A stretch of 16,120 nucleotides of DNA from an uncultured Bacillota bacterium (GTDB lineage: Bacteria; Bacillota; Dehalobacteriia; UBA7702), in contig CACXDX010000007.1 of assembly GCA_902766525.1 (NCBI GenBank), forward strand, positions 1 to 16,120. The letters are read 5' to 3'. Of the stretch, positions 7,581 to 13,768 are shown one piece after another. The notes under the pieces were generated by a model, which saw only the letters and a list, made by a program, of their open reading frames with translations, was not told where the DNA came from and made no database searches. The first letter of the stretch is position 1; each line of letters begins with the position of its first letter. Made by a program: the position numbers and the translations under genes.

Positions 7581-8326
7581 TCACCATCAAAAATAAGGAA
7601 CAAATTGCCAAAATGCGTGATGCCGGCAAGATCGTCGCGGAAGTACTGGCTCTTATGCAAGAAAACGTGAAACCCGGCGTTTCAACTTGGGAGTTGGACG
7701 AAATTGCCGAAAATCATATCCGTAAATGCGGCGCCGTTCCTACATTTTTGGGTTATGGCGGCTTCCCCGCGTCGATTTGCGCATCCGTCAATGAAGAGGT
7801 TGTTCATGGGATTCCGAGTCGCAGCCGCATCTTAAACGAGGGTGATATCATCAGCGTTGATGTGGGCGCCACTTTCCGCGGCTATGTAGGTGACGCAGCG
7901 AGGACTTTTCCCGTGGGAGCGATCAGCGATGAGAACGCTCGACTCATCGAGGTGACCAAACAATCTTTTTATGAAGGATTGGCACGGGCGCATCAGGGAA
8001 ACCGTTTGGGTGATATTTCCCACGCGATTCAACGGTATGTGGAAAGACATGGTTTTTCCGTTATCCGGGATCTTGTCGGTCACGGTGTCGGTGAAGTCAT
8101 GCATGAAGATCCGCTTGTCCCCAATTATGGCAAAAAAGGCCGGGGCATCAAATTGTGTAAAGGTCTCACTATTGCGGTTGAACCCATGGTTGCGGCAGGT
8201 CACTACGCTTTGGAACAGCTCTCGGATAATTGGACTTACGTTACGAAAGACGGTTCAATGACCGCCCACTATGAAAATTCTTTTGCCATCACCGACGGAG
8301 AACCTGAAATTTTAACCAGACTTTGA
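7577..8326 (+). CDS. map: Type I methionine aminopeptidase
   Basis: The enzyme removes the N-terminal methionine from nascent proteins after deformylation when the second residue is small. The product has 249 residues in the single pita-bread domain of type Ia enzymes. The five metal ligands are all present: Asp95 (SVDVG), Asp106 (GDAART), His169 (VGHGVG), Glu202 (VEPM) and Glu233 (YENSFAI); His77 in EVVHGIP is the conserved substrate-pocket histidine. There is no N-terminal zinc-finger extension. The ATG overlaps the adk stop, suggesting coupling; AGGAGG near 7564-7569 inside adk serves as the ribosome binding site. Confidence 0.97.
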   Translation: MITIKNKEQIAKMRDAGKIVAEVLALMQENVKPGVSTWELDEIAENHIRKCGAVPTFLGYGGFPASICASVNEEVVHGIPSRSRILNEGDIISVDVGATFRGYVGDAARTFPVGAISDENARLIEVTKQSFYEGLARAHQGNRLGDISHAIQRYVERHGFSVIRDLVGHGVGEVMHEDPLVPNYGKKGRGIKLCKGLTIAVEPMVAAGHYALEQLSDNWTYVTKDGSMTAHYENSFAITDGEPEILTRL

Positions 8327-8344
8327 GTTGGAAAGGGTGAAAAA

Positions 8345-8611
8345 ATGGAGTGGTCTAAGGGACAGCTCGTCTATTCCAAACAGGGTCGGGATAACGGCAA
8401 TGCCTATGTGGTATTGAAAAAGGAAGGAAACTTCTGTTTCCTGGCCGATGGCAGGAAAAGGACGTATCTGAAACCGAAAAAGAAGAATTTCAAACATCTG
8501 CAGGCGACTCATTGGGTTTCCACTGAGATCGAGGAGATGCTCTCGGCGGGTAAGATCCCGACCGATGTGAAAATCAGAGAGTTTATAAATAATCATCGCT
8601 CAAATATTTGA
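8345..8611 (+). CDS. KOW-domain RNA-binding protein (L14e/L6e-like)
   Basis: This 88-residue basic protein resembles the KOW-domain proteins related to eukaryotic and archaeal L14e that many Firmicutes encode between map and infA (ybzG in Bacillus occupies this place). Residues 5-50 hold the KOW-like segment: GQLVYSKQGRDNGNAYVVL, then FLADGRKRTYLKPKKKNFKHLQ, a lysine-rich loop expected to meet RNA. The remaining C-terminal part, about 55-88, looks helical and is less conserved. Its molecular role is not established; a ribosome-associated or RNA-binding function is inferred from the fold and location. The ribosome binding site, AAAGGGTG, is weaker than those of its neighbours. Confidence 0.85.
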   Translation: MEWSKGQLVYSKQGRDNGNAYVVLKKEGNFCFLADGRKRTYLKPKKKNFKHLQATHWVSTEIEEMLSAGKIPTDVKIREFINNHRSNI

Positions 8612-8626
8612 GCCGGGAGGTACCGG

Positions 8627-8845
8627 ATGTCGAAACAAGACGCAATTGAAGTCGAAGGCACAGTCGTAGAACCGCTGCCGAATGCCATGTTCACCGTGGA
8701 ATTAGCAAACGGTCACAAAGTGTTGGCCCATGTTTCCGGAAAGATCCGAATGAATTTTATTCGCATTCTGCCCGGGGATAAAGTTACTGTTGAATTAAGC
8801 CCTTACGATCTTACTCGCGGGCGTATCGTCTACCGTTATAAATAA
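8627..8845 (+). CDS. infA: Translation initiation factor IF-1
   Basis: IF-1 binds the 30S A site during initiation and supports IF-2 and IF-3. The 72-residue product is a single OB-fold with the family pattern: KQDAIEVEGTVVEPLPNAMF at the N terminus, LANGHKVLAHVSGKIRMNFI in the middle and the C-terminal LTRGRIVYRYK. The exact 72-residue length and all the key motifs match bacterial IF-1. GGGAGGT lies 7 bases before the ATG. Its place between the KOW protein and rpmJ is the usual Firmicute alpha-operon order. Confidence 0.97.
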   Translation: MSKQDAIEVEGTVVEPLPNAMFTVELANGHKVLAHVSGKIRMNFIRILPGDKVTVELSPYDLTRGRIVYRYK

Positions 8846-8889
8846 GACGGCGACATAAAAAATTCGCGTAGAGAAAAGGAGGAATTACC

Positions 8890-9003
8890 GTGAAAGTTCG
8901 CGCTTCGGTAAAGCCAATTTGCGAAAAATGTAAAGTGATCAAAAGAAAAGGGACCGTTATGGTCATTTGTAAGAATCCCAAGCATAAGCAGAAACAGGGA
9001 TGA
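8890..9003 (+). CDS. rpmJ: 50S ribosomal protein L36 (bL36), zinc form
   Basis: L36 is the smallest 50S protein and stabilises 23S rRNA contacts late in assembly. This 37-residue gene is too short for routine open-frame lists but is clear: GTG at 8890, TGA at 9001-9003, product beginning MKVRASVKPICEKCK and ending NPKHKQKQG. The zinc ligands Cys11, Cys14, Cys27 and His32 are all present, so it is the zinc-binding form. AAGGAGG at about 8876-8882 is the ribosome binding site. It lies between infA and rpsM, its standard position. Confidence 0.96.
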   Translation: MKVRASVKPICEKCKVIKRKGTVMVICKNPKHKQKQG

Positions 9004-9044
9004 GGAAATAAAAGAATCATTGAAATTGGAGGTGCATGTAATCA

Positions 9045-9416
9045 ATGGCACGTATTGCTGGTGTTGATATCCCCCGTGATAAGAGAGTGGAAGTTGCCTT
9101 GACTTATATCTATGGTATCGGTCTTCCCTCTGCCCAGAAAATTTTGGCGGAAGCCAATATCGACGGAAATATCAGAGTAAAAGACCTGACGGAAGAACAG
9201 GTCAACGTGATTCGTGATATCGTCAACAACAAATATCTTGTGGAAGGCGATCTTCGCCGTGATGTCGCTTTAAACATCAAACGTCTTACGGAAATCAGCT
9301 GCTATCGCGGTATCCGTCATAGAAGAGGTCTTCCCGTCAGAGGTCAGAAGACCAAAACCAATGCACGTACCCGCAAAGGTCCCAAACGGTCCGTATCCGG
9401 TAAGCGTAAGAAATAA
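9045..9416 (+). CDS. rpsM: 30S ribosomal protein S13 (uS13)
   Basis: S13 lies in the 30S head, forming bridges B1a and B1b with the 50S subunit; its tail reaches P-site tRNA. The 123-residue product begins MARIAGVDIPRDKRVEVAL, has the helix-hairpin-helix-like YIYGIGLPSAQKIL near 22-35, the signature CYRGIRHRRGLPVRGQKT near 86-103, and a very basic C-terminal tail (KRSVSGKRKK). GGAGGTG at 9029-9035 is followed 9 bases later by ATG. Length is typical. Confidence 0.97.
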   Translation: MARIAGVDIPRDKRVEVALTYIYGIGLPSAQKILAEANIDGNIRVKDLTEEQVNVIRDIVNNKYLVEGDLRRDVALNIKRLTEISCYRGIRHRRGLPVRGQKTKTNARTRKGPKRSVSGKRKK

Positions 9417-9433
9417 GGAAGGGGGGAAAATCC

Positions 9434-9820
9434 ATGGCAAGAAGACAGACTCGCAGAAGAAAAGAAAAGAAGAATATCGAATATGGGGTAGCCCATATCA
9501 ATTCTACGTTTAATAATACGATTATCGTTATTACCGATAAAGCCGGTAATGCGATTTCCTGGTGCACTGCCGGTGCTTCCGGTTTCAAAGGCTCCAGAAA
9601 GAGCACTCCCTTTGCCGCGCAGCAAGCTGCGGAAACCGCCGCCAAAGCCGCGATGGAGCACGGTATGAAAACCGTGGAATGTGTTGTGAAAGGACCCGGC
9701 AGCGGCAGAGAAGCCGCGATCCGTTCCCTTCAGGCGACGGGTTTGGAAATCAGCATGATCAAGGACGTTACTCCCATTCCTCACAATGGCTGCCGTCCGC
9801 CCAAAAGAAGAAGAGTTTAG
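9434..9820 (+). CDS. rpsK: 30S ribosomal protein S11 (uS11)
   Basis: S11 forms part of the platform of the 30S subunit at the mRNA exit side near the E site. The 128-residue product has a basic N terminus (MARRQTRRRKEKKNIEYGVAH), the NSTFNNTIIVITDKAGNAI core, and the C-terminal S11 signature IKDVTPIPHNGCRPPKRRRV; the terminal basic arm is typical. An AAGGGGGG purine run precedes the ATG. The stop TAG at 9818-9820 overlaps the beginning of the rpsD ribosome binding site. Confidence 0.97.
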   Translation: MARRQTRRRKEKKNIEYGVAHINSTFNNTIIVITDKAGNAISWCTAGASGFKGSRKSTPFAAQQAAETAAKAAMEHGMKTVECVVKGPGSGREAAIRSLQATGLEISMIKDVTPIPHNGCRPPKRRRV

Positions 9821-9826
9821 GAGGTG
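9819..9826 (+). promoter_or_regulatory. Ribosome binding site deciding the rpsD start
   Basis: AGGAGGTG overlaps the rpsK stop codon and lies 10 bases before ATG at 9837. It is downstream of the in-frame ATG at 9786, which therefore has no ribosome binding site of this quality and is rejected as start. Confidence 0.85.
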
Positions 9827-9836
9827 TCTTTCATCA

Positions 9837-10469
9837 ATGGCACGTTATACAGAATCACAATGCCGGCTTTGCCGTCGTGAAGGAGAAAAGCTCTATTTGA
9901 AGGGTGATCGTTGCTACGGCGAAAAATGCTCCTTCTCTAAGAGAAGCTATGCTCCCGGGCAGCACGGTGCTGCCGCAGCCCGTAAAAAACGTTCCGAATA
10001 CGGTCTGCAGTTAAGAGAAAAAGAAAAAGTTCGTCGTATTTACGGCGTTTTAGAAAAACAATTCCGCCTTTATTACAAAGCCGCAGTCAGAAAAGGCGGT
10101 GTCACAGGGGAAAATCTCCTGGTCCTCTTGGAATCCCGTCTCGATAACGTCGTTTATCGCGCAGGTCTTGCCAACAGCCGCAACGAAGCCCGTCAGCTCG
10201 TGCTTCACGGTCACTATACCGTTAACGGCAGAAAAGTCAACATTCCTTCTTTCCTCGTGAAAAAGGGTGATGTGATCGCCGTTACCGCCAAGAGCAAAAA
10301 AAGTCCGAAGTATCAGGCAATTGCCGAATTGGCTGCTGTTAAATCCCTTCCCGATTGGCTGACGCTGGATAAAGATAATCTCGTCGCTACCGTCGTTGAA
10401 ACACCGACGCGCGAATCGATTGATATTCCCATCGAAGAACACTTGATCGTTGAATTCTACTCCCGTTAA
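9837..10469 (+). CDS. rpsD: 30S ribosomal protein S4 (uS4), zinc-finger form
   Basis: S4 nucleates 30S assembly by binding the 5' domain of 16S rRNA and later takes part in mRNA unwinding and decoding fidelity. The true start is ATG at 9837, giving 210 residues beginning MARYTESQCRLCRREGEK; an upstream in-frame ATG at 9786 lies inside rpsK and only adds 17 residues of frame-shadow. The Cys9/Cys12/Cys26/Cys31 set matches the zinc-binding N terminus known from Thermus-type S4. The S4 RNA-binding domain lies near residues 97-160, with SRLDNVVYRAGLANSRNEARQLVLHGH as its core. In Bacillus rpsD stands alone; here, as in many Clostridia, it is in the alpha operon. Confidence 0.97.
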   Translation: MARYTESQCRLCRREGEKLYLKGDRCYGEKCSFSKRSYAPGQHGAAAARKKRSEYGLQLREKEKVRRIYGVLEKQFRLYYKAAVRKGGVTGENLLVLLESRLDNVVYRAGLANSRNEARQLVLHGHYTVNGRKVNIPSFLVKKGDVIAVTAKSKKSPKYQAIAELAAVKSLPDWLTLDKDNLVATVVETPTRESIDIPIEEHLIVEFYSR

Positions 10470-10514
10470 GGTTTCGGAAGTTTGGTTCGATAGTTTATAT
10501 AAGGAGGCCAGTAT

Positions 10515-11465
10515 ATGCTGTCAGGAATGGAAAAACCTAAGATTCAATGTGTGGAAATAAATGATGCGAAAACATATGGCCGCTTTGTTGTGGAACCTTT
10601 GGAAAGAGGTTATGGGATCACCCTGGGCAATGCTCTTCGTCGTGTTCTGCTTTCCTCCCTTCCCGGTGCCGCAGTGACATCAGTGAAAATCGATGGTGTT
10701 CTTCATGAATTTACCACGATAACCGGTGTTTATGAAGACAGTACTGATCTGATCCTCAACCTCAAGGGACTTGGTGTGAAACTTTATACCGATGAGGAAA
10801 AGATTCTCACTTTGGATGCGGAAGGTGAAGGTGAAGTCACCGGCGCCGATTTTGAATGCAGCTCCGAAGTGGAAATTCTGGATCCGACTCACCATATTGC
10901 CACCCTTGATAAAAACGGTAGTCTTCACATGGAAGTTACTGTGGAACGGGGCAGAGGTTATAACAGTGTTGAAAAGAATAAAAAGGAAAATGCTCCCATT
11001 GGGGTTATTCCCATCGATTCGTTCTTTTCGCCGATTACAAAAGTCATTTTCCACGTGGAAGATACACGCGTCGGTCAGCAGACCGACTTTGATAAACTGA
11101 CTCTCGAGATTTGGACTGACGGGAGCATCCTTCCGGATGAAGCCATCAGTAAGAGCGCGAAGATCCTCTCCGAATATCTCAAGCTGTTTATCGGTCTCAC
11201 CGAAGTTCCCGGTGATGATATCATCATGATCGAAAAACAGGAAGATAACAAGGATAAAATCCTCGATATGACCATTGAGGAACTGGATATGTCCGTTCGT
11301 TCCTATAATTGTCTCAAACGTGCCGGCATCAATACGGTTCAGGAATTGACCCAGCGCACGGAAGAAGACATGATGAAGGTCAGAAATCTGGGGAGAAAAT
11401 CCCTGGAAGAAGTTGTTGAAAAACTCAACGAGCTCAATCTTGCTCTGCGTAAACCGGAGGATTGA
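10515..11465 (+). CDS. rpoA: RNA polymerase alpha subunit
   Basis: Alpha dimerises to start RNA polymerase assembly and contacts upstream promoter DNA and activators with its C-terminal domain. The 316-residue product has the N-terminal domain with the dimer-interface motif TLGNALRRVLLSSLPGAAV at about 36-54, the central insert near 60-180, a short acidic linker (EKQEDNKDK), and the helix-hairpin-helix C-terminal domain from about 250 (SVRSYNCLKRAGINTVQEL, then VRNLGRKSLEEV). Length is normal for Firmicutes. AAGGAGG at 10501-10507 lies 7 bases before ATG. The 45-base gap before the gene shows no terminator. Confidence 0.97.
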   Translation: MLSGMEKPKIQCVEINDAKTYGRFVVEPLERGYGITLGNALRRVLLSSLPGAAVTSVKIDGVLHEFTTITGVYEDSTDLILNLKGLGVKLYTDEEKILTLDAEGEGEVTGADFECSSEVEILDPTHHIATLDKNGSLHMEVTVERGRGYNSVEKNKKENAPIGVIPIDSFFSPITKVIFHVEDTRVGQQTDFDKLTLEIWTDGSILPDEAISKSAKILSEYLKLFIGLTEVPGDDIIMIEKQEDNKDKILDMTIEELDMSVRSYNCLKRAGINTVQELTQRTEEDMMKVRNLGRKSLEEVVEKLNELNLALRKPED

Positions 11466-11502
11466 TCCCGTATCACAATGATCTGATAAGGAGGAAAATA
11501 CA

Positions 11503-11841
11503 GTGGCATACGGCAGAATCAGAAGAAACAGCGCCCATCGCCGGGCCATGCTGAGAAACATCACGACTTCTCTTTTGGACAAAGAGAGCATCGAAACGAC
11601 AGCACCCAAGGCGAGAGAGCTGAGAAAAGTTGCCGAAAAAATGATTACGCTCGGCAAAAAAGGCGATTTGCATGCCAGACGGCAGGCTCTTGCCTATATT
11701 CAGGATGAAGATGTTGTCACCAAAGTGTTCACGGTCCTGGCGGAACGTTATAAAGACAGACCCGGCGGTTATACCCGTACCATCAAACTGGGTCTCAGAC
11801 AGGGTGACGCTGCGGAAATGGTTCGCATTGAATTGGTTTGA
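11503..11841 (+). CDS. rplQ: 50S ribosomal protein L17 (bL17)
   Basis: L17 lies near the exit tunnel on the solvent face of the 50S subunit. The 112-residue product is the short Gram-positive form: it begins MAYGRIRRNSAHRRAMLRNITTSLL, contains KARELRKVAEKMITLGKKGDLHARR near residues 35-59, and ends with GGYTRTIKLGLRQGDAAEMVRIELV. Start is GTG at 11503, with AAGGAGG at about 11488-11494. It is the last gene of the alpha operon and is followed by a hairpin before truA rather than by the ecf transporter genes found here in Bacillus. Confidence 0.97.
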   Translation: MAYGRIRRNSAHRRAMLRNITTSLLDKESIETTAPKARELRKVAEKMITLGKKGDLHARRQALAYIQDEDVVTKVFTVLAERYKDRPGGYTRTIKLGLRQGDAAEMVRIELV

Positions 11842-11861
11842 TTAAATCATTGACACATCAT

Positions 11862-11890
11862 AAGGGAAGGGCAAATGCTGTCCTTCCCTT
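11862..11890 (+). terminator. Hairpin after rplQ, possible terminator or attenuator
   Basis: AAGGGAAGG (11862-11870) pairs perfectly with CCTTCCCTT (11882-11890), and the stem can extend by a G-U, a C-G and an A-T pair around the loop AATGC. The tail is pyrimidine-rich (CTTCT) but not a clean T run, so termination may be partial. An in-frame ATG at 11875 falls in the loop and would be occluded. Confidence 0.5.
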
Positions 11891-11913
11891 CTTCTGTGAA
11901 CAGAGGAGCTGTG

Positions 11914-12693
11914 ATGGAAGGGAAAAAAATTCTGCTCACAATCGCATATAAAGGAACGGCTTACTGCGGATTTCAGATCCAGCCCAACGGGGAATCCATC
12001 GAGGGACTGCTGAACGATGCCCTGAGCAGAATCGCCGGGCATCCTGTTTCGATTCTCGGCGCAAGCCGCACCGATGCGGGCGTCCACGCCTTCGGACAAC
12101 GTGCCACCTTTGTATTGTCCGGGAGCATCCCTGTGGACCGCATCCCTGCCGCCGTGAACGGTCTGCTGCCCGGGGATATCGTTGTCCTTGCGGCGAAGGA
12201 AGTTCCGGAAAAATTCCATTGCCGTTATGACGCCATAGGTAAGCATTATCGCTACAGGATCAGAAATACCGATCTGCCGTCTCCCTTCGACAGAGATACC
12301 TCCTATTTTTTTTCGGGAGCACTTGACACGACGTTGATGCGGGAAGCTGCTTCTCTCTTTATCGGGGAAAAGGACTTTCGTGCCTTTACCGCCGCCAACA
12401 GCGGCAGAAATAATTTTGTACGCAAGCTGGATAAGATAGAAATATCCCGTGATAAAGAATATATTCTTCTTGATTTTTGGGGAGAGGGTTTTCTCTATAA
12501 GATGGTGCGGAGCATCAGCGGTGCGCTGATTGATGTCGGTCGCGGCTACTTCAACACCGATGTTATAGAAAAAGCGCTTTTGAGCGGAGAAAGGTCCCTT
12601 CTTTCTCTGACTGCGCCGGCACATGGGCTGACGTTGATAAAAATCTATTATGACGATGAATATTATCTTGACAAAGAAGACCCTTTGCGGTAA
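11914..12693 (+). CDS. truA: tRNA pseudouridine(38-40) synthase TruA
   Basis: TruA converts uridines 38, 39 and 40 in the anticodon arm of many tRNAs to pseudouridine. I choose ATG at 11914 (259 residues, MEGKKILLTIAYKGTAYCGF), preceded by AGAGGAG 5 bases upstream; a longer frame from 11875 would start in the loop of the upstream hairpin and add 13 unrelated residues, and GTG at 11911 is too close to the ribosome binding site. The catalytic Asp54 lies in GASRTDAGVHAFGQ (49-62), and FRAFTAANSG and the C-terminal FLYKMVRSISGALIDVGRG also match the family. The stop codon lies within the -10 box of the rplM promoter. The gene probably depends on read-through from the alpha operon. Confidence 0.95.
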   Translation: MEGKKILLTIAYKGTAYCGFQIQPNGESIEGLLNDALSRIAGHPVSILGASRTDAGVHAFGQRATFVLSGSIPVDRIPAAVNGLLPGDIVVLAAKEVPEKFHCRYDAIGKHYRYRIRNTDLPSPFDRDTSYFFSGALDTTLMREAASLFIGEKDFRAFTAANSGRNNFVRKLDKIEISRDKEYILLDFWGEGFLYKMVRSISGALIDVGRGYFNTDVIEKALLSGERSLLSLTAPAHGLTLIKIYYDDEYYLDKEDPLR

Positions 12694-12696
12694 AAT
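12668..12696 (+). promoter_or_regulatory. Sigma-A-type promoter for rplM-rpsI
   Basis: TTGACA (12668-12673) and TAAAAT (12691-12696) are separated by exactly 17 bases, a near-consensus housekeeping promoter. It overlaps the 3' end of truA, and the truA TAA (12691-12693) is part of the -10 box. Transcription would start near 12703. An overlapping TATAAT (12696-12701) is a better -10 by sequence but is 22 bases from TTGACA. Confidence 0.8.
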
Positions 12697-12702
12697 ATAA
12701 TA

Positions 12703-12786
12703 GTGTCGCCATAAAGGGGAGCGATGCCCCGTGCGAACCGATATGGCGCATTTTGAAAACAGAATGATTTTCCAGGAGGAAATAAA
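12703..12786 (+). ncRNA. Structured 5' leader of rplM, L13 leader candidate
   Basis: Between the predicted transcription start and rplM, CGCCATA (12707-12713) pairs with TATGGCG (12742-12748), enclosing an inner GGGG/CCCC stem (12716-12719 with 12727-12730) and a loop AGCGATG. A leader of this kind before rplM is known in Firmicutes as the L13 leader and is thought to let L13 (or S9) repress its own synthesis. The outer stem ends well before AGGAGG at 12774-12779. The position and two-stem shape fit; the identity is inferred by eye without a covariance model. Confidence 0.6.
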
Positions 12787-13218
12787 ATGCAAACCACTTA
12801 TATGGCAAAACCCAGTGAAGTGGAATCGAAGTGGTATATCCTTGATGCCGAAGGAAAGCCCCTCGGCCGTGTTGCCACCGAAGCTGCCCGCTTACTGAGA
12901 GGCAAACATAAACCGACCTATACACCGCATATTGATACCGGTGATCATGTGATCGTGATCAATGCCGAAAAAGCCGTCCTCACCGGCAAAAAGCTCGATC
13001 AGAAATACGCATATCATCATTCCGGTTATCCCGGCGGTCTGAAATCCATTTCCTATCGCAAATTGATGGAAACCAAACCCGAATTGGCCATGGAATTTGC
13101 GATCAAAGGAATGATCCCCCACAATCGCCTCGGCAGACAGATGCTGAAAAAAGTTCGTATCTACAGAGGCGCCGAACATAACCATGCTGCCCAGAAGCCG
13201 GAAGTATGGAATTTCTAA
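12787..13218 (+). CDS. rplM: 50S ribosomal protein L13 (uL13)
   Basis: L13 binds 23S rRNA early in 50S assembly. The 143-residue product begins MQTTYMAKPSEVESKWYILD, continues with GKPLGRVATEAARLLRGKHKP near 23-43 and DTGDHVIVINAEKAVLTGKK near 50-69, and has the signature GMIPHNRLGRQMLKKVRIYRG near 117-137. The length matches the family. CAGGAGGA before the ATG is a strong ribosome binding site. It starts a two-gene operon with its own promoter and a structured leader, and rpsI follows 14 bases later. Confidence 0.97.
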   Translation: MQTTYMAKPSEVESKWYILDAEGKPLGRVATEAARLLRGKHKPTYTPHIDTGDHVIVINAEKAVLTGKKLDQKYAYHHSGYPGGLKSISYRKLMETKPELAMEFAIKGMIPHNRLGRQMLKKVRIYRGAEHNHAAQKPEVWNF

Positions 13219-13232
13219 GGAGGATTTGAGAA

Positions 13233-13622
13233 ATGGCAGATAAATTTTATGGCACAGGCCGTCGTAAAAACGCCATCGCTAAGGTTTGGGTCCGGGCCGG
13301 CGAAGGCAATATTGAAGTCAACGGAAAATCTCTTGAAGATTATTTCGGCAAAAAGACATTGGAAATGGTTGTCAAACAGCCTTTGGATACTACCGCTTCC
13401 GGCGCCAACTACGATGTGATCGCCAAAGTTCACGGCGGCGGTATGTCCGGTCAGGCCGGCGCGATTCGTCACGGTCTCTCCAGAGCTCTCGTTGAAGCCA
13501 ACCCCGATTTTCGTCCCGCATTGAGAGCCGCCGGCTTCATGACCAGAGACCCGAGAATGAAAGAACGCCGCAAGTACGGCTTGAAAAAGGCCCGTAAAGC
13601 GTCTCAGTTCTCCAAACGTTAA
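13233..13622 (+). CDS. rpsI: 30S ribosomal protein S9 (uS9)
   Basis: S9 is in the 30S head; its C-terminal tail reaches the P site and contacts tRNA. The 129-residue product begins MADKFYGTGRRKNAIAKVW, has the S9 signature GGGMSGQAGAIRHGLSRAL near 69-87, and ends RKASQFSKR, with the invariant terminal Lys-Arg that touches P-site tRNA. AAGGAGG at about 13218-13224 is the ribosome binding site. It is the last gene of the + strand block and is followed by tandem hairpins. Confidence 0.97.
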   Translation: MADKFYGTGRRKNAIAKVWVRAGEGNIEVNGKSLEDYFGKKTLEMVVKQPLDTTASGANYDVIAKVHGGGMSGQAGAIRHGLSRALVEANPDFRPALRAAGFMTRDPRMKERRKYGLKKARKASQFSKR

Positions 13623-13633
13623 TTCAATCAATC

Positions 13634-13664
13634 AAAAAGCGCGCTTACAAAGCGCGCTTTTTTT
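13634..13664. terminator. Bidirectional rho-independent terminator between rpsI and apt
   Basis: AAGCGCGCT (13637-13645) pairs with AGCGCGCTT (13651-13659) around a short TACAA loop, followed on the + strand by a run of seven T. The flanking A run (13634-13638) gives a T run on the minus strand, so it can also stop transcripts coming from apt. Confidence 0.9.
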
Positions 13665-13692
13665 AAAGCTGCGGTATTTTTACCGCAGCTTT
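13665..13692 (+). terminator. Second tandem hairpin, 12-bp stem
   Basis: AAAGCTGCGGTA (13665-13676) pairs perfectly with TACCGCAGCTTT (13681-13692) around a TTTT loop. It starts directly after the T run of the first terminator and has only a short T tail, so it is likely a backup terminator or a 3'-end stabilising hairpin for any read-through transcript. Confidence 0.7.
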
Positions 13693-13768
13693 TGTATGTA
13701 TTTTCGAAGACAGCGTTTGGAGCGTAGACCTTCGAATTCAAGTTTTTTCGACTTTAAATCTTAATGGA

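Noticed and set aside
9786..9836. N-terminal extension of S4 from ATG at 9786
   Set aside because: It lies inside rpsK, and the AGGAGGTG ribosome binding site and family N terminus point to ATG at 9837.
10680..11657. Minus-strand open frame of 325 codons opposite rpoA and rplQ
   Set aside because: It is the antisense shadow of two certain genes, has no recognisable domain or ribosome binding site, and such shadows are common in genes with this codon use.
11850..11878. TTGACA at 11850-11855 as a truA promoter
   Set aside because: No acceptable -10 box lies 16-18 bases downstream (CAAATG, AAATGC, AATGCT), so it is more likely chance than a promoter.
11842..12792. Minus-strand open frame of 316 codons opposite truA
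   Set aside because: TruA on the + strand has its catalytic motif and full length; the antisense frame has no recognised features and runs across the rplM promoter and leader.
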